The notes: generated by a model not told the origin, from the letters alone. Counted from the first letter of the stretch, positions 1 through 5,835 are shown. The stretch is DNA of 10,494 nucleotides from Candidatus Aenigmatarchaeota archaeon (GCA_016202745.1 JACQOB010000021.1:1-10494); one strand, 5' to 3'. Translations and numbers: made by a program.

Positions 1-90
1 GCCGCTAAGAAGCTGCGCGAACTGCCTGCCCAGGCAGTGGTTGCACACATACCTCTCCTCCATGATTCTCTTTGCAAGGTCCATAAGCAT
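1..90 (-). CDS. pus10: tRNA pseudouridine synthase Pus10, N-terminal fragment (continues past the left edge)
   Basis: Only the first 30 codons are in the window. They contain a CxxC pair inside Cys-Asn-His-Cys-Leu-Gly-Arg-Gln-Phe-Ala, the N-terminal zinc-site signature of archaeal and eukaryotic Pus10, which makes pseudouridine 54 (and 55 in many archaea) in the T-loop of tRNA. The catalytic domain lies outside the window. Two in-frame ATGs are possible, at 90 and 84. I prefer 90 because a TATA-like box at 111-118 lies about 25 bases before it, which fits a leaderless transcript. The gene follows the 413-residue coiled-coil gene after a 31-base gap but probably has its own promoter. The identification rests on a short but characteristic motif. 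Confidence 0.8.
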   Translation of the reverse strand, partial: MLMDLAKRIMEERYVCNHCLGRQFAQLLSG

Positions 91-110
91 AGAACTAATT
101 GGCCGTGGCG

Positions 111-118
111 TATTAAAA
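111..118 (-). promoter_or_regulatory. TATA-like box of pus10, leaderless arrangement
   Basis: Read on the minus strand this is TTTTAATA. It sits directly after the stop codon of the upstream coiled-coil gene and about 25 bases before the ATG at 90. Archaeal TATA boxes lie about 26 bases before the transcription start, so transcription would begin at or next to the start codon. No Shine-Dalgarno sequence is visible between the box and the ATG. Assignment is by position and composition only. Confidence 0.45.
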
Positions 119-121
119 CGC

Positions 122-1363
122 TTAACCCACTATCTCTATCCTGTTCCCTGTCGCTTCAGACAGAAGCTGCTCAAGGTTTTTCCTGATTGCCGAAGCCCGT
201 GCCTGCAGGCGCGTGATCTCATTTTGCGCCCTCTCCTGCTCCACGTCCAGCCTCCGGCCTTCCTTCCTGAGGTATGATGCCGCCTCTTCGGCCTTCCTTT
301 TCCTTGCAGGATAATCCGACGCCTCAAGCTCCCTGTGCACACCCTCCTTTTTCCCGGCAAGCGCCATGTATTCGCTTCTCCTGGCCAATACTGAAGGCTG
401 GAGGGAAAGGAATTCGGCAACCTTTTCCCTGTCTTTCTGCCTCATGTCCACCCCGGCCGCCGCCAGTCCCTCCGTGATCATCCCCAGGCTTTTCTCGTCC
501 TCAAGCAGCATTGAAAAAGGGTCGTCCAGGTAAGATTTTATCGCTTTTGTCCTGGTCTTGTAATTGAGCCTCTCAAGCGGTTTCCTGATGATGCTGAGGG
601 TGAGGGTGATATTGTTCTTTATCGACAGCATCTGCCTGCCAATCTCATCAGCCGACAGGGCCAGATTCTCATACTCCCTGGCGGCATCGCCAGTCGAAAG
701 CTTGTCGAGGTTTGATGCCGCCTCGTCCAGCTCTGCCCTTGCCTTTTGGGCTGCCCTTTTCAGGTCCTCCAGGCCGGCAGACAGGGACGACTGCCTTTCC
801 GATATGGAAGCGGCTTCCCTCAAAGATGACTGCAGCTCCCCGTATGCCTTCAGTATCCTTGCCTCCCCGCCCAGGAACGAGGCCAGCCCGCTTATTGACT
901 TCCCGACCTGCTTTATTCCTCCCGCCAGGGCAGACCCCTCTTTTTCGAACATGTTTGTAAGGACATAGAACATCTTTGGCGACATGCTGCCCAGCTCAGC
1001 ATAGGCCTGCTTCATCCTGTCGTGGAAATCGGCAATGTCGCCGTATGCGGGCTCCGGAGGCAGCACAGGCAGGCGCGAAATAATGTTCCTCGCCCTGCTG
1101 ATGTAGGGGTCCCTGACCGTCCTTATGGCGGCATCAAGCCTCTTGTCGGTGGGGGCAGAAATCTTTTCTATTGGTTTGAGGGACTGGCCGACAACTCTGA
1201 AGGAATATGTGATATCCTCTGAAAGCTTTCTTGACAGGGCCGCGGCCTTCATCATCCTGTCGGTGTTCCTTGAGGCGAACCAGCCTGCCAGGCTGTCACG
1301 CGGGACACGCTCAATTGCTGCAGCAGGGGTTTCCGTCTGCCTGCGGAATATGTTCAGGCGCAT
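122..1363 (-). CDS. 413-residue alpha-helical coiled-coil protein of unknown function
   Basis: I do not recognise a characterised family. The protein is almost entirely helical, rich in Ala, Glu, Lys, Arg and Ser, with long heptad-like stretches at about residues 165-245 and 325-405. Between them is a more ordered-looking block, about 250-300, containing LSIIRKPLERLNYKTRTKAI followed by a Tyr-Leu-Asp-Asp-Pro-Phe segment. It has no signal peptide, membrane helix or Walker motif, so it is probably cytoplasmic and structural or a scaffold. SbcC/SMC-like names sometimes given to such proteins would be misleading because no ATPase motifs are present. The ATG at 1363 is favoured because a TATA-like box lies about 24 bases upstream, inside the end of the 31-residue gene. 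It follows two other small genes on the same strand, one of them also a coiled-coil protein, so they may act together. Confidence 0.85.
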   Translation of the reverse strand: MRLNIFRRQTETPAAAIERVPRDSLAGWFASRNTDRMMKAAALSRKLSEDITYSFRVVGQSLKPIEKISAPTDKRLDAAIRTVRDPYISRARNIISRLPVLPPEPAYGDIADFHDRMKQAYAELGSMSPKMFYVLTNMFEKEGSALAGGIKQVGKSISGLASFLGGEARILKAYGELQSSLREAASISERQSSLSAGLEDLKRAAQKARAELDEAASNLDKLSTGDAAREYENLALSADEIGRQMLSIKNNITLTLSIIRKPLERLNYKTRTKAIKSYLDDPFSMLLEDEKSLGMITEGLAAAGVDMRQKDREKVAEFLSLQPSVLARRSEYMALAGKKEGVHRELEASDYPARKRKAEEAASYLRKEGRRLDVEQERAQNEITRLQARASAIRKNLEQLLSEATGNRIEIVG

Positions 1364-1383
1364 GCATGAGAATTGGATGCGGG

Positions 1384-1391
1384 TTATAAAT
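1384..1391 (-). promoter_or_regulatory. TATA-like box of the 413-residue coiled-coil gene
   Basis: The minus-strand sequence ATTTATAA begins just after the stop codon of the preceding 31-residue gene and is centred about 24 bases before the ATG at 1363. This is the spacing expected for a leaderless archaeal transcript. No Shine-Dalgarno sequence lies in front of the ATG, which supports that reading. The gene could still also be read through from upstream. Confidence 0.5.
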
Positions 1392-1393
1392 CC

Positions 1394-1489
1394 TCAGTAC
1401 GGCTTAATGTACTGCGGCAGCACGTAAAGGCCAAGCGCCGCCCCGATGACAAGCCCCAATATGAATATTACGAGCAGCTTATACTTCAT
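1394..1489 (-). CDS. 31-residue single-pass membrane miniprotein
   Basis: This short frame encodes MKYKLLVIFILGLVIGAALG followed by LYVLPQYIKPY and a TGA stop. After two N-terminal lysines there is one hydrophobic helix, about residues 5-25, with small-residue spacing (G12, G16, A17, A18, G20) of the type that packs helices against each other, then a short polar tail with two prolines. A strong Shine-Dalgarno site, GGAGGA, sits 5 bases before the ATG, immediately after the stop of the proline-rich coiled-coil gene. That site and the 11-base gap make this a real, translationally coupled gene rather than chance. Function is unknown. It could be a membrane anchor or partner for the neighbouring coiled-coil proteins (inference). 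The lysines at the start fit either an N-in helix or an uncleaved signal. Confidence 0.8.
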   Translation of the reverse strand: MKYKLLVIFILGLVIGAALGLYVLPQYIKPY

Positions 1490-1494
1490 GCGAA

Positions 1495-1500
1495 TCCTCC
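1495..1500 (-). promoter_or_regulatory. Shine-Dalgarno site of the 31-residue membrane gene
   Basis: On the minus strand this reads GGAGGA, close to a perfect complement of the archaeal 16S rRNA 3' end. It is 5 bases before the ATG at 1489 and directly abuts the stop codon of the upstream gene. It is the main evidence that the miniprotein is translated. Confidence 0.75.
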
Positions 1501-2010
1501 TTACTCTATCACAAGCGGTATTGATGATTTCAGGCCCTTCAGGTTGTCCTCGAACTTGTCCAGCTTGTCGATGACCTTCTGAAGGTCCATGTTCTCGAAG
1601 CTTTCCTCAAGGAACTGCATCTTTGATTTCAGCGCCTCAATGTCCCGCATCATGCCCTTCAGGTCTGTCTGCTTTATCTGCTTCTCAAAGGCCTCTGACC
1701 TCGTGACAAGTTCCTGCAGCGTCCTGAACTCCGTCTCCGTCTTTTCCCTCAGCTCGTTGTTTTTTGAGAGGCTGGTCTTGATGGCGGTGTTTATCTTCTC
1801 AAACTGCTTGGCGAATTCATTCCTGATGTTGTCAATGTCAAGCGACTCGTTTTCCTTCTTCCAGCTGTAGACCTCGCCCATCCTGGCCCTGAGAATCTCG
1901 ATCTCCTTCTGGAGTTTTGGGTCCTGCTGCGGGCCAGCTGGCTTATGGGGATTCGGTTCACCCTGCCTGGATGGCGGGGGTGGCGGCGGGAGTTTCGATT
2001 TCTTTGGCAT
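1501..2010 (-). CDS. Proline-rich, coiled-coil protein of unknown function
   Basis: The protein is 169 residues long. The first 30 residues are a basic, proline-rich tail with six prolines in a row at about residues 8-13. The rest, about 31-165, is charged and helical with heptad-like Leu/Ile/Phe spacing and no membrane segment. It is probably a soluble rod-like protein with a flexible tail, and the six-proline run would normally need aIF5A for smooth translation. I chose the ATG at 2010 because AAGGTG at 2017-2022 is a good Shine-Dalgarno site 6 bases before it. An in-frame GTG at 2019 would add three residues but overlaps that site. It is followed after 11 bases by the 31-residue membrane gene and then by a longer coiled-coil gene, suggesting one functional module. 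No family was recognised. Confidence 0.85.
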   Translation of the reverse strand: MPKKSKLPPPPPPSRQGEPNPHKPAGPQQDPKLQKEIEILRARMGEVYSWKKENESLDIDNIRNEFAKQFEKINTAIKTSLSKNNELREKTETEFRTLQELVTRSEAFEKQIKQTDLKGMMRDIEALKSKMQFLEESFENMDLQKVIDKLDKFEDNLKGLKSSIPLVIE

Positions 2011-2016
2011 GGTTGG

Positions 2017-2022
2017 CACCTT
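2017..2022 (-). promoter_or_regulatory. Shine-Dalgarno site deciding the start of the proline-rich coiled-coil gene
   Basis: The minus-strand sequence AAGGTG complements the 16S rRNA tail and lies 6 bases before the ATG at 2010. It overlaps the alternative GTG at 2019, which argues for the ATG. A possible TATA-like TTATAA at 2021-2026 is too close to the ATG to act as its promoter, so the gene is probably read from upstream. Confidence 0.55.
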
Positions 2023-2052
2023 ATAATCATTGCATTAGCAGGGCTAAATAGC

Positions 2053-2541
2053 CTAGAATTCCCTGCTTACTGTCTTGCACTTGAGCCAGTTTGTAATGCT
2101 GACTTTCTTCAGAGTGCCGGTGATGTCTGAGGTGATGTCGGCCTCCAGTATTGCGCTCTGCCCCGGCTTCAGTACGTTTTCGCCTGTCCTCTGGGTCGCG
2201 GCCGTGACATCCAGCTGCATTATATCGGGACCGGTTGCGGTATCCAGCAGAATCTCCAGGGCGAAATCATGCAATTCCACAGCACCAGCGTTCCTTATTG
2301 AAGCCCTCAGGTAATCAGTTGGATCGGCAAAATTCCACTCCACGCCGCTGTTGCCGATACCAAAGTCGGTGGAGAAGTCGTAGGCAGCGTTTCTGCACCG
2401 TATCTCCCTTTCCGCGTCGCTCAGCGTCTGGTTCGCGGACCGCGTGGACAGGTTGAGCATGTAAGGCCCGATTAGGGCTGCGGCGCTGAATATTATCGCT
2501 ATGAGTATCACGGTGGCTATAAGCGGCGACACCCCTTTCAT
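2053..2541 (-). CDS. Archaeal type IV pilin/archaellin-like secreted protein
   Basis: The 162-residue protein starts with MKGVSPLIATVILIAIIFSA, a typical class III signal. A prepilin peptidase of the PibD/FlaK type would cut after Lys2-Gly3, leaving a hydrophobic helix (about 4-28) that forms the filament core or a membrane anchor. The rest, about 40-162, looks like a beta-rich extracellular domain. It has two Cys (49 and 155) that could pair, and Asn-X-Ser/Thr sites at N30 and N37 that could be N-glycosylated. The ATG overlaps nothing but lies one base after the stop of the previous pilin-like gene, with a GGAGGG site inside that gene's end, so the two are translationally coupled. It could be a minor or major pilin. 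No assembly ATPase or membrane platform gene is in the window. Confidence 0.88.
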   Translation of the reverse strand: MKGVSPLIATVILIAIIFSAAALIGPYMLNLSTRSANQTLSDAEREIRCRNAAYDFSTDFGIGNSGVEWNFADPTDYLRASIRNAGAVELHDFALEILLDTATGPDIMQLDVTAATQRTGENVLKPGQSAILEADITSDITGTLKKVSITNWLKCKTVSREF

Positions 2542-2542
2542 G

Positions 2543-3235
2543 TCATCCCCCCTCCACCGTCAGGAAATCCGCCCCTGACTCAAGCGTGAAGTTTATGTAA
2601 TAGTCCGCTGAGGACGAGTCCATGAATGCGGACACGGTCGCATAAGGCAGGTTGTCGCCAGGTGTTTCCAGGGTTGTAAAGCCGTCGCCCGATGAGCTTC
2701 CCCCATCGACTGATATGTCCAGGACAGCATCCATGTCCCTGTTAATGTCTTTGTTGTGCACCTTGAACAGCAGCTGGCTGGTGCTGTACGCGGTCATGGG
2801 ATCCAGCTTCCTTATGCTCACCTTGAGGCGCGCGTTTTCCAGCACATAAACTTCCGTCCCCCCGTCAGATTCATTATAGCCGCTGACATCAAGGTTGGCG
2901 CCAAACACCAGGTTGCCTATCTTCTGCTGGCTTCTTGGGGTTACCACCGGCGCATCAGTGTTAAGCTCCCATGTTATTTCATCCCTGGCCGAGTCCACCT
3001 TCAGCTTGCCAAAATCCAGCGAGAGGAATATCGACCTCTGGCTGCCCTTGCCACCGGAGGCCACGTCCTGCACTATGGAATCAAGCTGCGCGAAAGCCGC
3101 CTTGGTCCTGTCCACCACGCTCGCGGCCTGTATCTTCTTTATCACCGGCACGCCGGCCTGGTATATTATCACGACTGCTGTTATGGTTATTGCGAGGAAA
3201 AGTATGCCGGAAATGAGCGCTATGCCTTTCTCCAT
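2543..3235 (-). CDS. Pilin-like secreted protein with class III signal peptide
   Basis: The 230-residue protein begins with MEKGIALISGILFLAITITA. The Lys3-Gly4 pair followed by a hydrophobic helix, about 5-28, is a class III signal processed by archaeal prepilin peptidase. The segment about 40-60 (VDRTKAAFAQLDSIVQDVAS) looks like a continuing helix. From about 65 to the end the sequence is beta-rich, with Ser/Gly/Asp-rich loops near 175-195, and probably lies outside the cell. Sequons occur at N121 and N215. No cysteines are present. The downstream pilin gene begins one base after the stop, so the two are likely made together and may sit in the same filament or surface complex. A TATA-like box about 25 bases before the ATG, inside the end of the VOC gene, suggests a leaderless transcript starting here. 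Confidence 0.85.
   Translation of the reverse strand: MEKGIALISGILFLAITITAVVIIYQAGVPVIKKIQAASVVDRTKAAFAQLDSIVQDVASGGKGSQRSIFLSLDFGKLKVDSARDEITWELNTDAPVVTPRSQQKIGNLVFGANLDVSGYNESDGGTEVYVLENARLKVSIRKLDPMTAYSTSQLLFKVHNKDINRDMDAVLDISVDGGSSSGDGFTTLETPGDNLPYATVSAFMDSSSADYYINFTLESGADFLTVEGG
2550..2555 (-). promoter_or_regulatory. Shine-Dalgarno site coupling the two pilin-like genes
   Basis: The minus-strand GGAGGG encodes part of the last codons (Glu-Gly-Gly) of the upstream pilin-like protein and lies 8 bases before the ATG at 2541 of the downstream one. The stop and start codons are one base apart, so translation of the second gene is probably tied to the first. Confidence 0.6.
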
Positions 3236-3241
3236 TTTTAA

Positions 3242-3616
3242 TTATTGGGGGCGATTTTTAATAAAGGGACTTTTCCTATCCACCAAGTGGATCGGCCTGT
3301 TGTCGGTGTCTCTCAATACTGCCATATGCCCGTGATCAGTCCGCTCCGGCTGTTTGTGCAAGTATTCGGTTCCTACTCTTCTAACAATTTCATGAACATC
3401 GGGCACCTCTATCCCAATAATTGGCACATTAGCAGCCTGCTTTGCGGGGTATAGTTCAAGGGTTACATCGCCTATTTTGCAGGAATAATGTTTTGGCCCG
3501 ATGCCGTGCTTTTCTTCCGCAAAATCAATATCCAGCATGGTCTCATAGAAAGTTCTCAGCCTGTCTATATCTGGAGAGTGTAGCACAATATAGTCCAGCC
3601 TGGCGCGCGTCTCCAT
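3242..3616 (-). CDS. VOC-superfamily (glyoxalase/bleomycin resistance fold) protein
   Basis: The 124-residue length fits a single VOC unit made of two beta-alpha-beta-beta-beta modules, usually acting as a dimer. Typical marks are an opening strand with His13, the segment LRTFYETMLDIDF at about 20-32, the conserved-looking Glu-Glu-Lys-His-Gly-x-Gly-Pro-x-His-Tyr at 34-44, Glu54 in Leu-Glu-Leu-Tyr-Pro, and a closing Arg-Asp-x-Asp-x-Arg loop at 102-107. His13, Glu54 and His110 are candidate metal ligands. The last position, where many relatives have Glu, is His here. Substrate cannot be told: members include glyoxalase I, dioxygenases and antibiotic-binding proteins. It is cytoplasmic. It sits 37 bases after the radical SAM gene and seems to have its own A/T-rich promoter. 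Confidence 0.85.
   Translation of the reverse strand: METRARLDYIVLHSPDIDRLRTFYETMLDIDFAEEKHGIGPKHYSCKIGDVTLELYPAKQAANVPIIGIEVPDVHEIVRRVGTEYLHKQPERTDHGHMAVLRDTDNRPIHLVDRKSPFIKNRPQ
3254..3266 (-). promoter_or_regulatory. TATA-like box of the pilin-like operon, inside the end of the VOC gene
   Basis: The minus-strand run TTTATTAAAAAT is centred about 25 bases before the ATG at 3235. It overlaps the last codons (Pro-Phe-Ile-Lys-Asn) of the VOC protein. No Shine-Dalgarno site precedes the pilin ATG, so a leaderless transcript is the simplest reading. Because the stretch is also coding, the match could be partly chance. Confidence 0.45.
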
Positions 3617-3618
3617 GG

Positions 3619-3645
3619 ATAAAATTATATTATGAATTAAAATAC
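3619..3645 (-). promoter_or_regulatory. A/T-rich promoter region of the VOC gene
   Basis: The gap between the radical SAM stop and the VOC ATG is very A/T-rich. On the minus strand TATTTTAATT, at about 3636-3645, is centred about 24 bases before the ATG at 3616, the leaderless spacing also seen at other genes here. A second A/T tract nearer the ATG is too close to be a TATA box. The T-rich tracts could also end the radical SAM transcript. Confidence 0.4.
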
Positions 3646-3653
3646 ATCATGGC

Positions 3654-4646
3654 TCACTGCCCGTCGCTTCGCCACCAGCTTATCCTCTCGTGGCACGAAT
3701 TGCAAAGGGGCTGCTTGCTTTGCTCGCCCCTGATGTGCAGTTCCCTTATCCTTGAGTATTCCGGGCCGTTCCAGACCTGCGCAACCGTCTGCTTCCTGAC
3801 GTCCCCAAGGATGACCTTCCCGTCATAGTCAAGGCAGCACAGGGCCACCCTTCCGTCAGCGAGGACGTTGAAATCAAACCAAAGCCGCCTGCATGGCGTC
3901 TGCGGGACCGCCGAGTTCAGGACATAAAGCGGGTTGTTTTCGCCTGTCTGGCCCGCCCAGTCGTGAGCCGTGGTGGTCGTCACGACGTCCGCAAGCTTCC
4001 TGAACCTGTCTGCAAAATTCCTGGCTTCATCAATATTGTTCTTTGAAACCGTCATGTGCAGCTCCACCCTGGGTGACCTGTAGCCGCCAGCCTTCCTCAT
4101 TTCCAGAAAGCGGGTTATGTTGCCCACGACTGTGTCAAAGTTCAGGTTGACCCTTATCTTCTCGTAAACCTCCTTGGTGATGCCGTCAAGGCTGAATATC
4201 ACCTCGTCGAGACCTGATTCAAGGAGCGCCCTGGCCTTCTCCTCGGTCAGCAGTGAGCCGTTGCTGAAGAACCTCGTGCCCTGGATGCCCTTTTCCTTGG
4301 CGTATTTTATCCTCTCAAAAATCATTGTGTCAAGCAGGGGCTCGTTGGTGGCGTTCAGCTGGAACCTTTTCACGTCGTGGCCAACGCACTGGTCAACTAT
4401 CCTCTTGTACAGGTCCATGTCCATGAAGGCCTTTGGCCTGGTCATTGACGGGTACGGGCACATCGTGCACCTTGCGTTGCATGTGTTGATCGTTTCTATA
4501 AGCAGCCCGGGGGGGAAGGTGTTCCTGTTGCTGATCTTGCTGTCTATCCTCCTCCTGTATGCCAACGCTACCAGCGGGTTCCCGGCAACAGCCGGGCTTT
4601 TCGCTATCCTGCGCACAGCCTGTATGCCCCTGAGTTTCTGATACAT
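3654..4646 (-). CDS. Radical SAM enzyme with C-terminal SPASM domain
   Basis: The 330-residue protein has the radical SAM [4Fe-4S] motif Cys56-x3-Cys60-x2-Cys63 in CNARCTMCP, a NEPLLD segment at about 101-106 in place of the usual GEP motif, and a TIM-barrel-like middle. A C-terminal SPASM-type domain at about 252-320 holds Cys252, Cys270, Cys271, Cys315 and Cys318, with the typical Asp-Gly-Arg-Val-Ala-Leu-Cys-Cys core and Leu-Gly-Asp-Val-like turn. It should cleave S-adenosylmethionine to make a radical and use an auxiliary iron-sulfur cluster. Known relatives mature peptides or enzymes, or act on surface sugars and lipids. The substrate here is unknown. No peptide precursor gene was seen beside it. 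It is divergent from the glycosyltransferase cluster across an 85-base shared promoter region, so a role in surface glycan chemistry is possible but inferred. Confidence 0.9.
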   Translation of the reverse strand: MYQKLRGIQAVRRIAKSPAVAGNPLVALAYRRRIDSKISNRNTFPPGLLIETINTCNARCTMCPYPSMTRPKAFMDMDLYKRIVDQCVGHDVKRFQLNATNEPLLDTMIFERIKYAKEKGIQGTRFFSNGSLLTEEKARALLESGLDEVIFSLDGITKEVYEKIRVNLNFDTVVGNITRFLEMRKAGGYRSPRVELHMTVSKNNIDEARNFADRFRKLADVVTTTTAHDWAGQTGENNPLYVLNSAVPQTPCRRLWFDFNVLADGRVALCCLDYDGKVILGDVRKQTVAQVWNGPEYSRIRELHIRGEQSKQPLCNSCHERISWWRSDGQ

Positions 4647-4731
4647 ACCAGCCCTTAGATTACTTGAACTATGGGTTTTTATGGGTTTATCTTTATAACC
4701 ATATCCCGGGTTTTATGTAATAGGCGGTACT
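4647..4731. promoter_or_regulatory. Divergent promoter between the radical SAM gene and the glycan cluster
   Basis: The 85-base gap holds CTTTATAACC at 4691-4700, whose core TTATAA is palindromic. For the plus strand it predicts a start near 4721 and a leader of about 11 bases that includes AGGCGGT (4722-4728), a Shine-Dalgarno-like site 3 bases before the ATG at 4732. For the minus strand the same box would give a start near 4669 and a leader of about 23 bases with AAGGG near 4653-4657. One shared TATA element or two overlapping ones are both possible. Confidence 0.5.
4671..4690 (+). repeat. Tandem 10-base direct repeat next to the divergent TATA box
   Basis: ATGGGTTTTT is followed at once by ATGGGTTTAT, matching at 9 of 10 positions, so the copies repeat at one DNA helical turn. 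It lies just before the plus-strand TATA element and between it and the radical SAM start. This position would suit a regulator binding site, but two short copies are weak evidence. Confidence 0.4.
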
Positions 4732-5835
4732 ATGAGGATACTACACGTTGTCCAGCATTTCTGGCCCTGCTCGGGCGGTGTGGAGGTGTACCTCTATGAG
4801 CTGTGCAGGGAGCTCATCAGGCGGGGCCACACAAGCGATGTCGCCTGCTTTGACACGTGCGTTTATGACGTGAGGAAGCTGCCGCGCAGGGAGCTTGTGG
4901 AAGGGATAAACATATACAGGTTCCCTTACATCAACCTGAAATACTATAAGATGTCCTTTGCCGTGCTGAAGCTGCTCAAGGTGTATGACGTAATCCACAT
5001 CCATACGCTTGGGTTCTTCTCAGACCTGCTGGTCCTCACAAAGCCGCTGCATGGCAAGCCGCTTGTGCTTTCAACGCACGGCGCAATGTTCCACACCAGC
5101 AAATTCAGCCTGCCGAAGAGCGTGTACTTTTACGGGTGGGACAGGCTTGTCCTCAAAGGCATCGACAGGACCATAGCTGTCAGCAGGAATGACCAGGAAA
5201 TGTTCTCAAAGATAACCAGGAACATGGACTTTATCCCAATAGCATTGCATATAAGGCAGTACTCAGGCTTGAAAAGGGAGCCGCGGAGGCATACCTTTCT
5301 GCACATTGGCAGGCTGGCGAGGAACAAGGGGATAGGAAACCTGCTGAAGACAATGGCGTCCCTGAAGGCGCACATGCCTGACTTCAGGCTTTATGTTGTC
5401 GGGGACGACTGGATGGGCATAAGGAAGGGTTTTGAAAGGATGGCAAGGGAGCTGGGCATAGGCGCAAATGTCATATTCTGCGGCAGGGTTTCCGAGAAGG
5501 AGAAATTGTCACTTCTCGCAAAGGCCCAGTTCTTCGTTTCTTCCTCGGAATATGAGGGGTTTGGCATAAGCGTTGTGGAGGCCATGGCTGCAGGCATGCC
5601 CGTGATAGCAAACAACATAGAGGCGTTCAGGAATTTCATCACGCATGGTAAGAACGGCTTCCTGGTGGATTTCAGCAAGCCAGAAGAAACGGCAAGTTTC
5701 ATGCGTGGCATAGCCGGGAAGGACCTGTCGCGCATATCAGCCGCCGCCAAGAGTATGGCAGGAGAGTACGATTGGGGGGAGGTCATAAAAAGGGTGGAGG
5801 CTGTGTATGAAGCCTCTGCAGGCGGGAAAGCATGA
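4732..5835 (+). CDS. GT4-family glycosyltransferase (GT-B fold)
   Basis: The 367-residue length is normal for the family. The N-terminal domain opens with a beta strand and a glycine-rich loop (Gly15-Gly16-Val-Glu-Val-Tyr), followed by helix LYELCRELIRRGH. The C-terminal nucleotide-sugar domain starts at about 187 with FLHIGRLARNKGIGNLL and carries the retaining GT4 E-x7-E motif at Glu275 and Glu283 in EGFGISVVE, followed by MAAGMPVIA. It should move a sugar from a nucleotide donor onto a growing lipid-linked or surface glycan on the cytoplasmic face of the membrane. Donor and acceptor cannot be told. No membrane helix is present. It heads the plus-strand cluster, and its TGA overlaps the next ATG by 4 bases, so the two glycosyltransferases are coupled. 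Confidence 0.93.
   Translation: MRILHVVQHFWPCSGGVEVYLYELCRELIRRGHTSDVACFDTCVYDVRKLPRRELVEGINIYRFPYINLKYYKMSFAVLKLLKVYDVIHIHTLGFFSDLLVLTKPLHGKPLVLSTHGAMFHTSKFSLPKSVYFYGWDRLVLKGIDRTIAVSRNDQEMFSKITRNMDFIPIALHIRQYSGLKREPRRHTFLHIGRLARNKGIGNLLKTMASLKAHMPDFRLYVVGDDWMGIRKGFERMARELGIGANVIFCGRVSEKEKLSLLAKAQFFVSSSEYEGFGISVVEAMAAGMPVIANNIEAFRNFITHGKNGFLVDFSKPEETASFMRGIAGKDLSRISAAAKSMAGEYDWGEVIKRVEAVYEASAGGKA

Noticed and set aside
21..38. Perfect 8-base inverted repeat with a 2-base loop (ACTGCCTG / CAGGCAGT)
   Set aside because: It lies inside the pus10 coding sequence at the conserved Cys-Leu-Gly-Arg-Gln codons and has no T tract, so it is explained by coding.
564..968. 134-residue Ser/Ala/Phe-rich open frame on the plus strand
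   Set aside because: It is the antisense shadow of the coiled-coil gene. Its Ser/Ala-rich composition mirrors the Ala/Glu/Arg codons of that gene.
2756..3241. 161-residue open frame on the plus strand
   Set aside because: It is opposite the pilin-like gene, which has a clear signal peptide, a promoter and a coupled neighbour. The antisense product has no recognisable features.
4581..4600. Terminator-like hairpin CCCGGC-aaca-GCCGGG followed by CTTTT on the plus strand
   Set aside because: It lies within the radical SAM coding sequence near its N-terminus and no plus-strand gene ends there.
4174..4641. 155-residue hydrophobic open frame on the plus strand
   Set aside because: It is antisense to the radical SAM gene, whose motifs are unmistakable, and has no ribosome site or promoter of its own.
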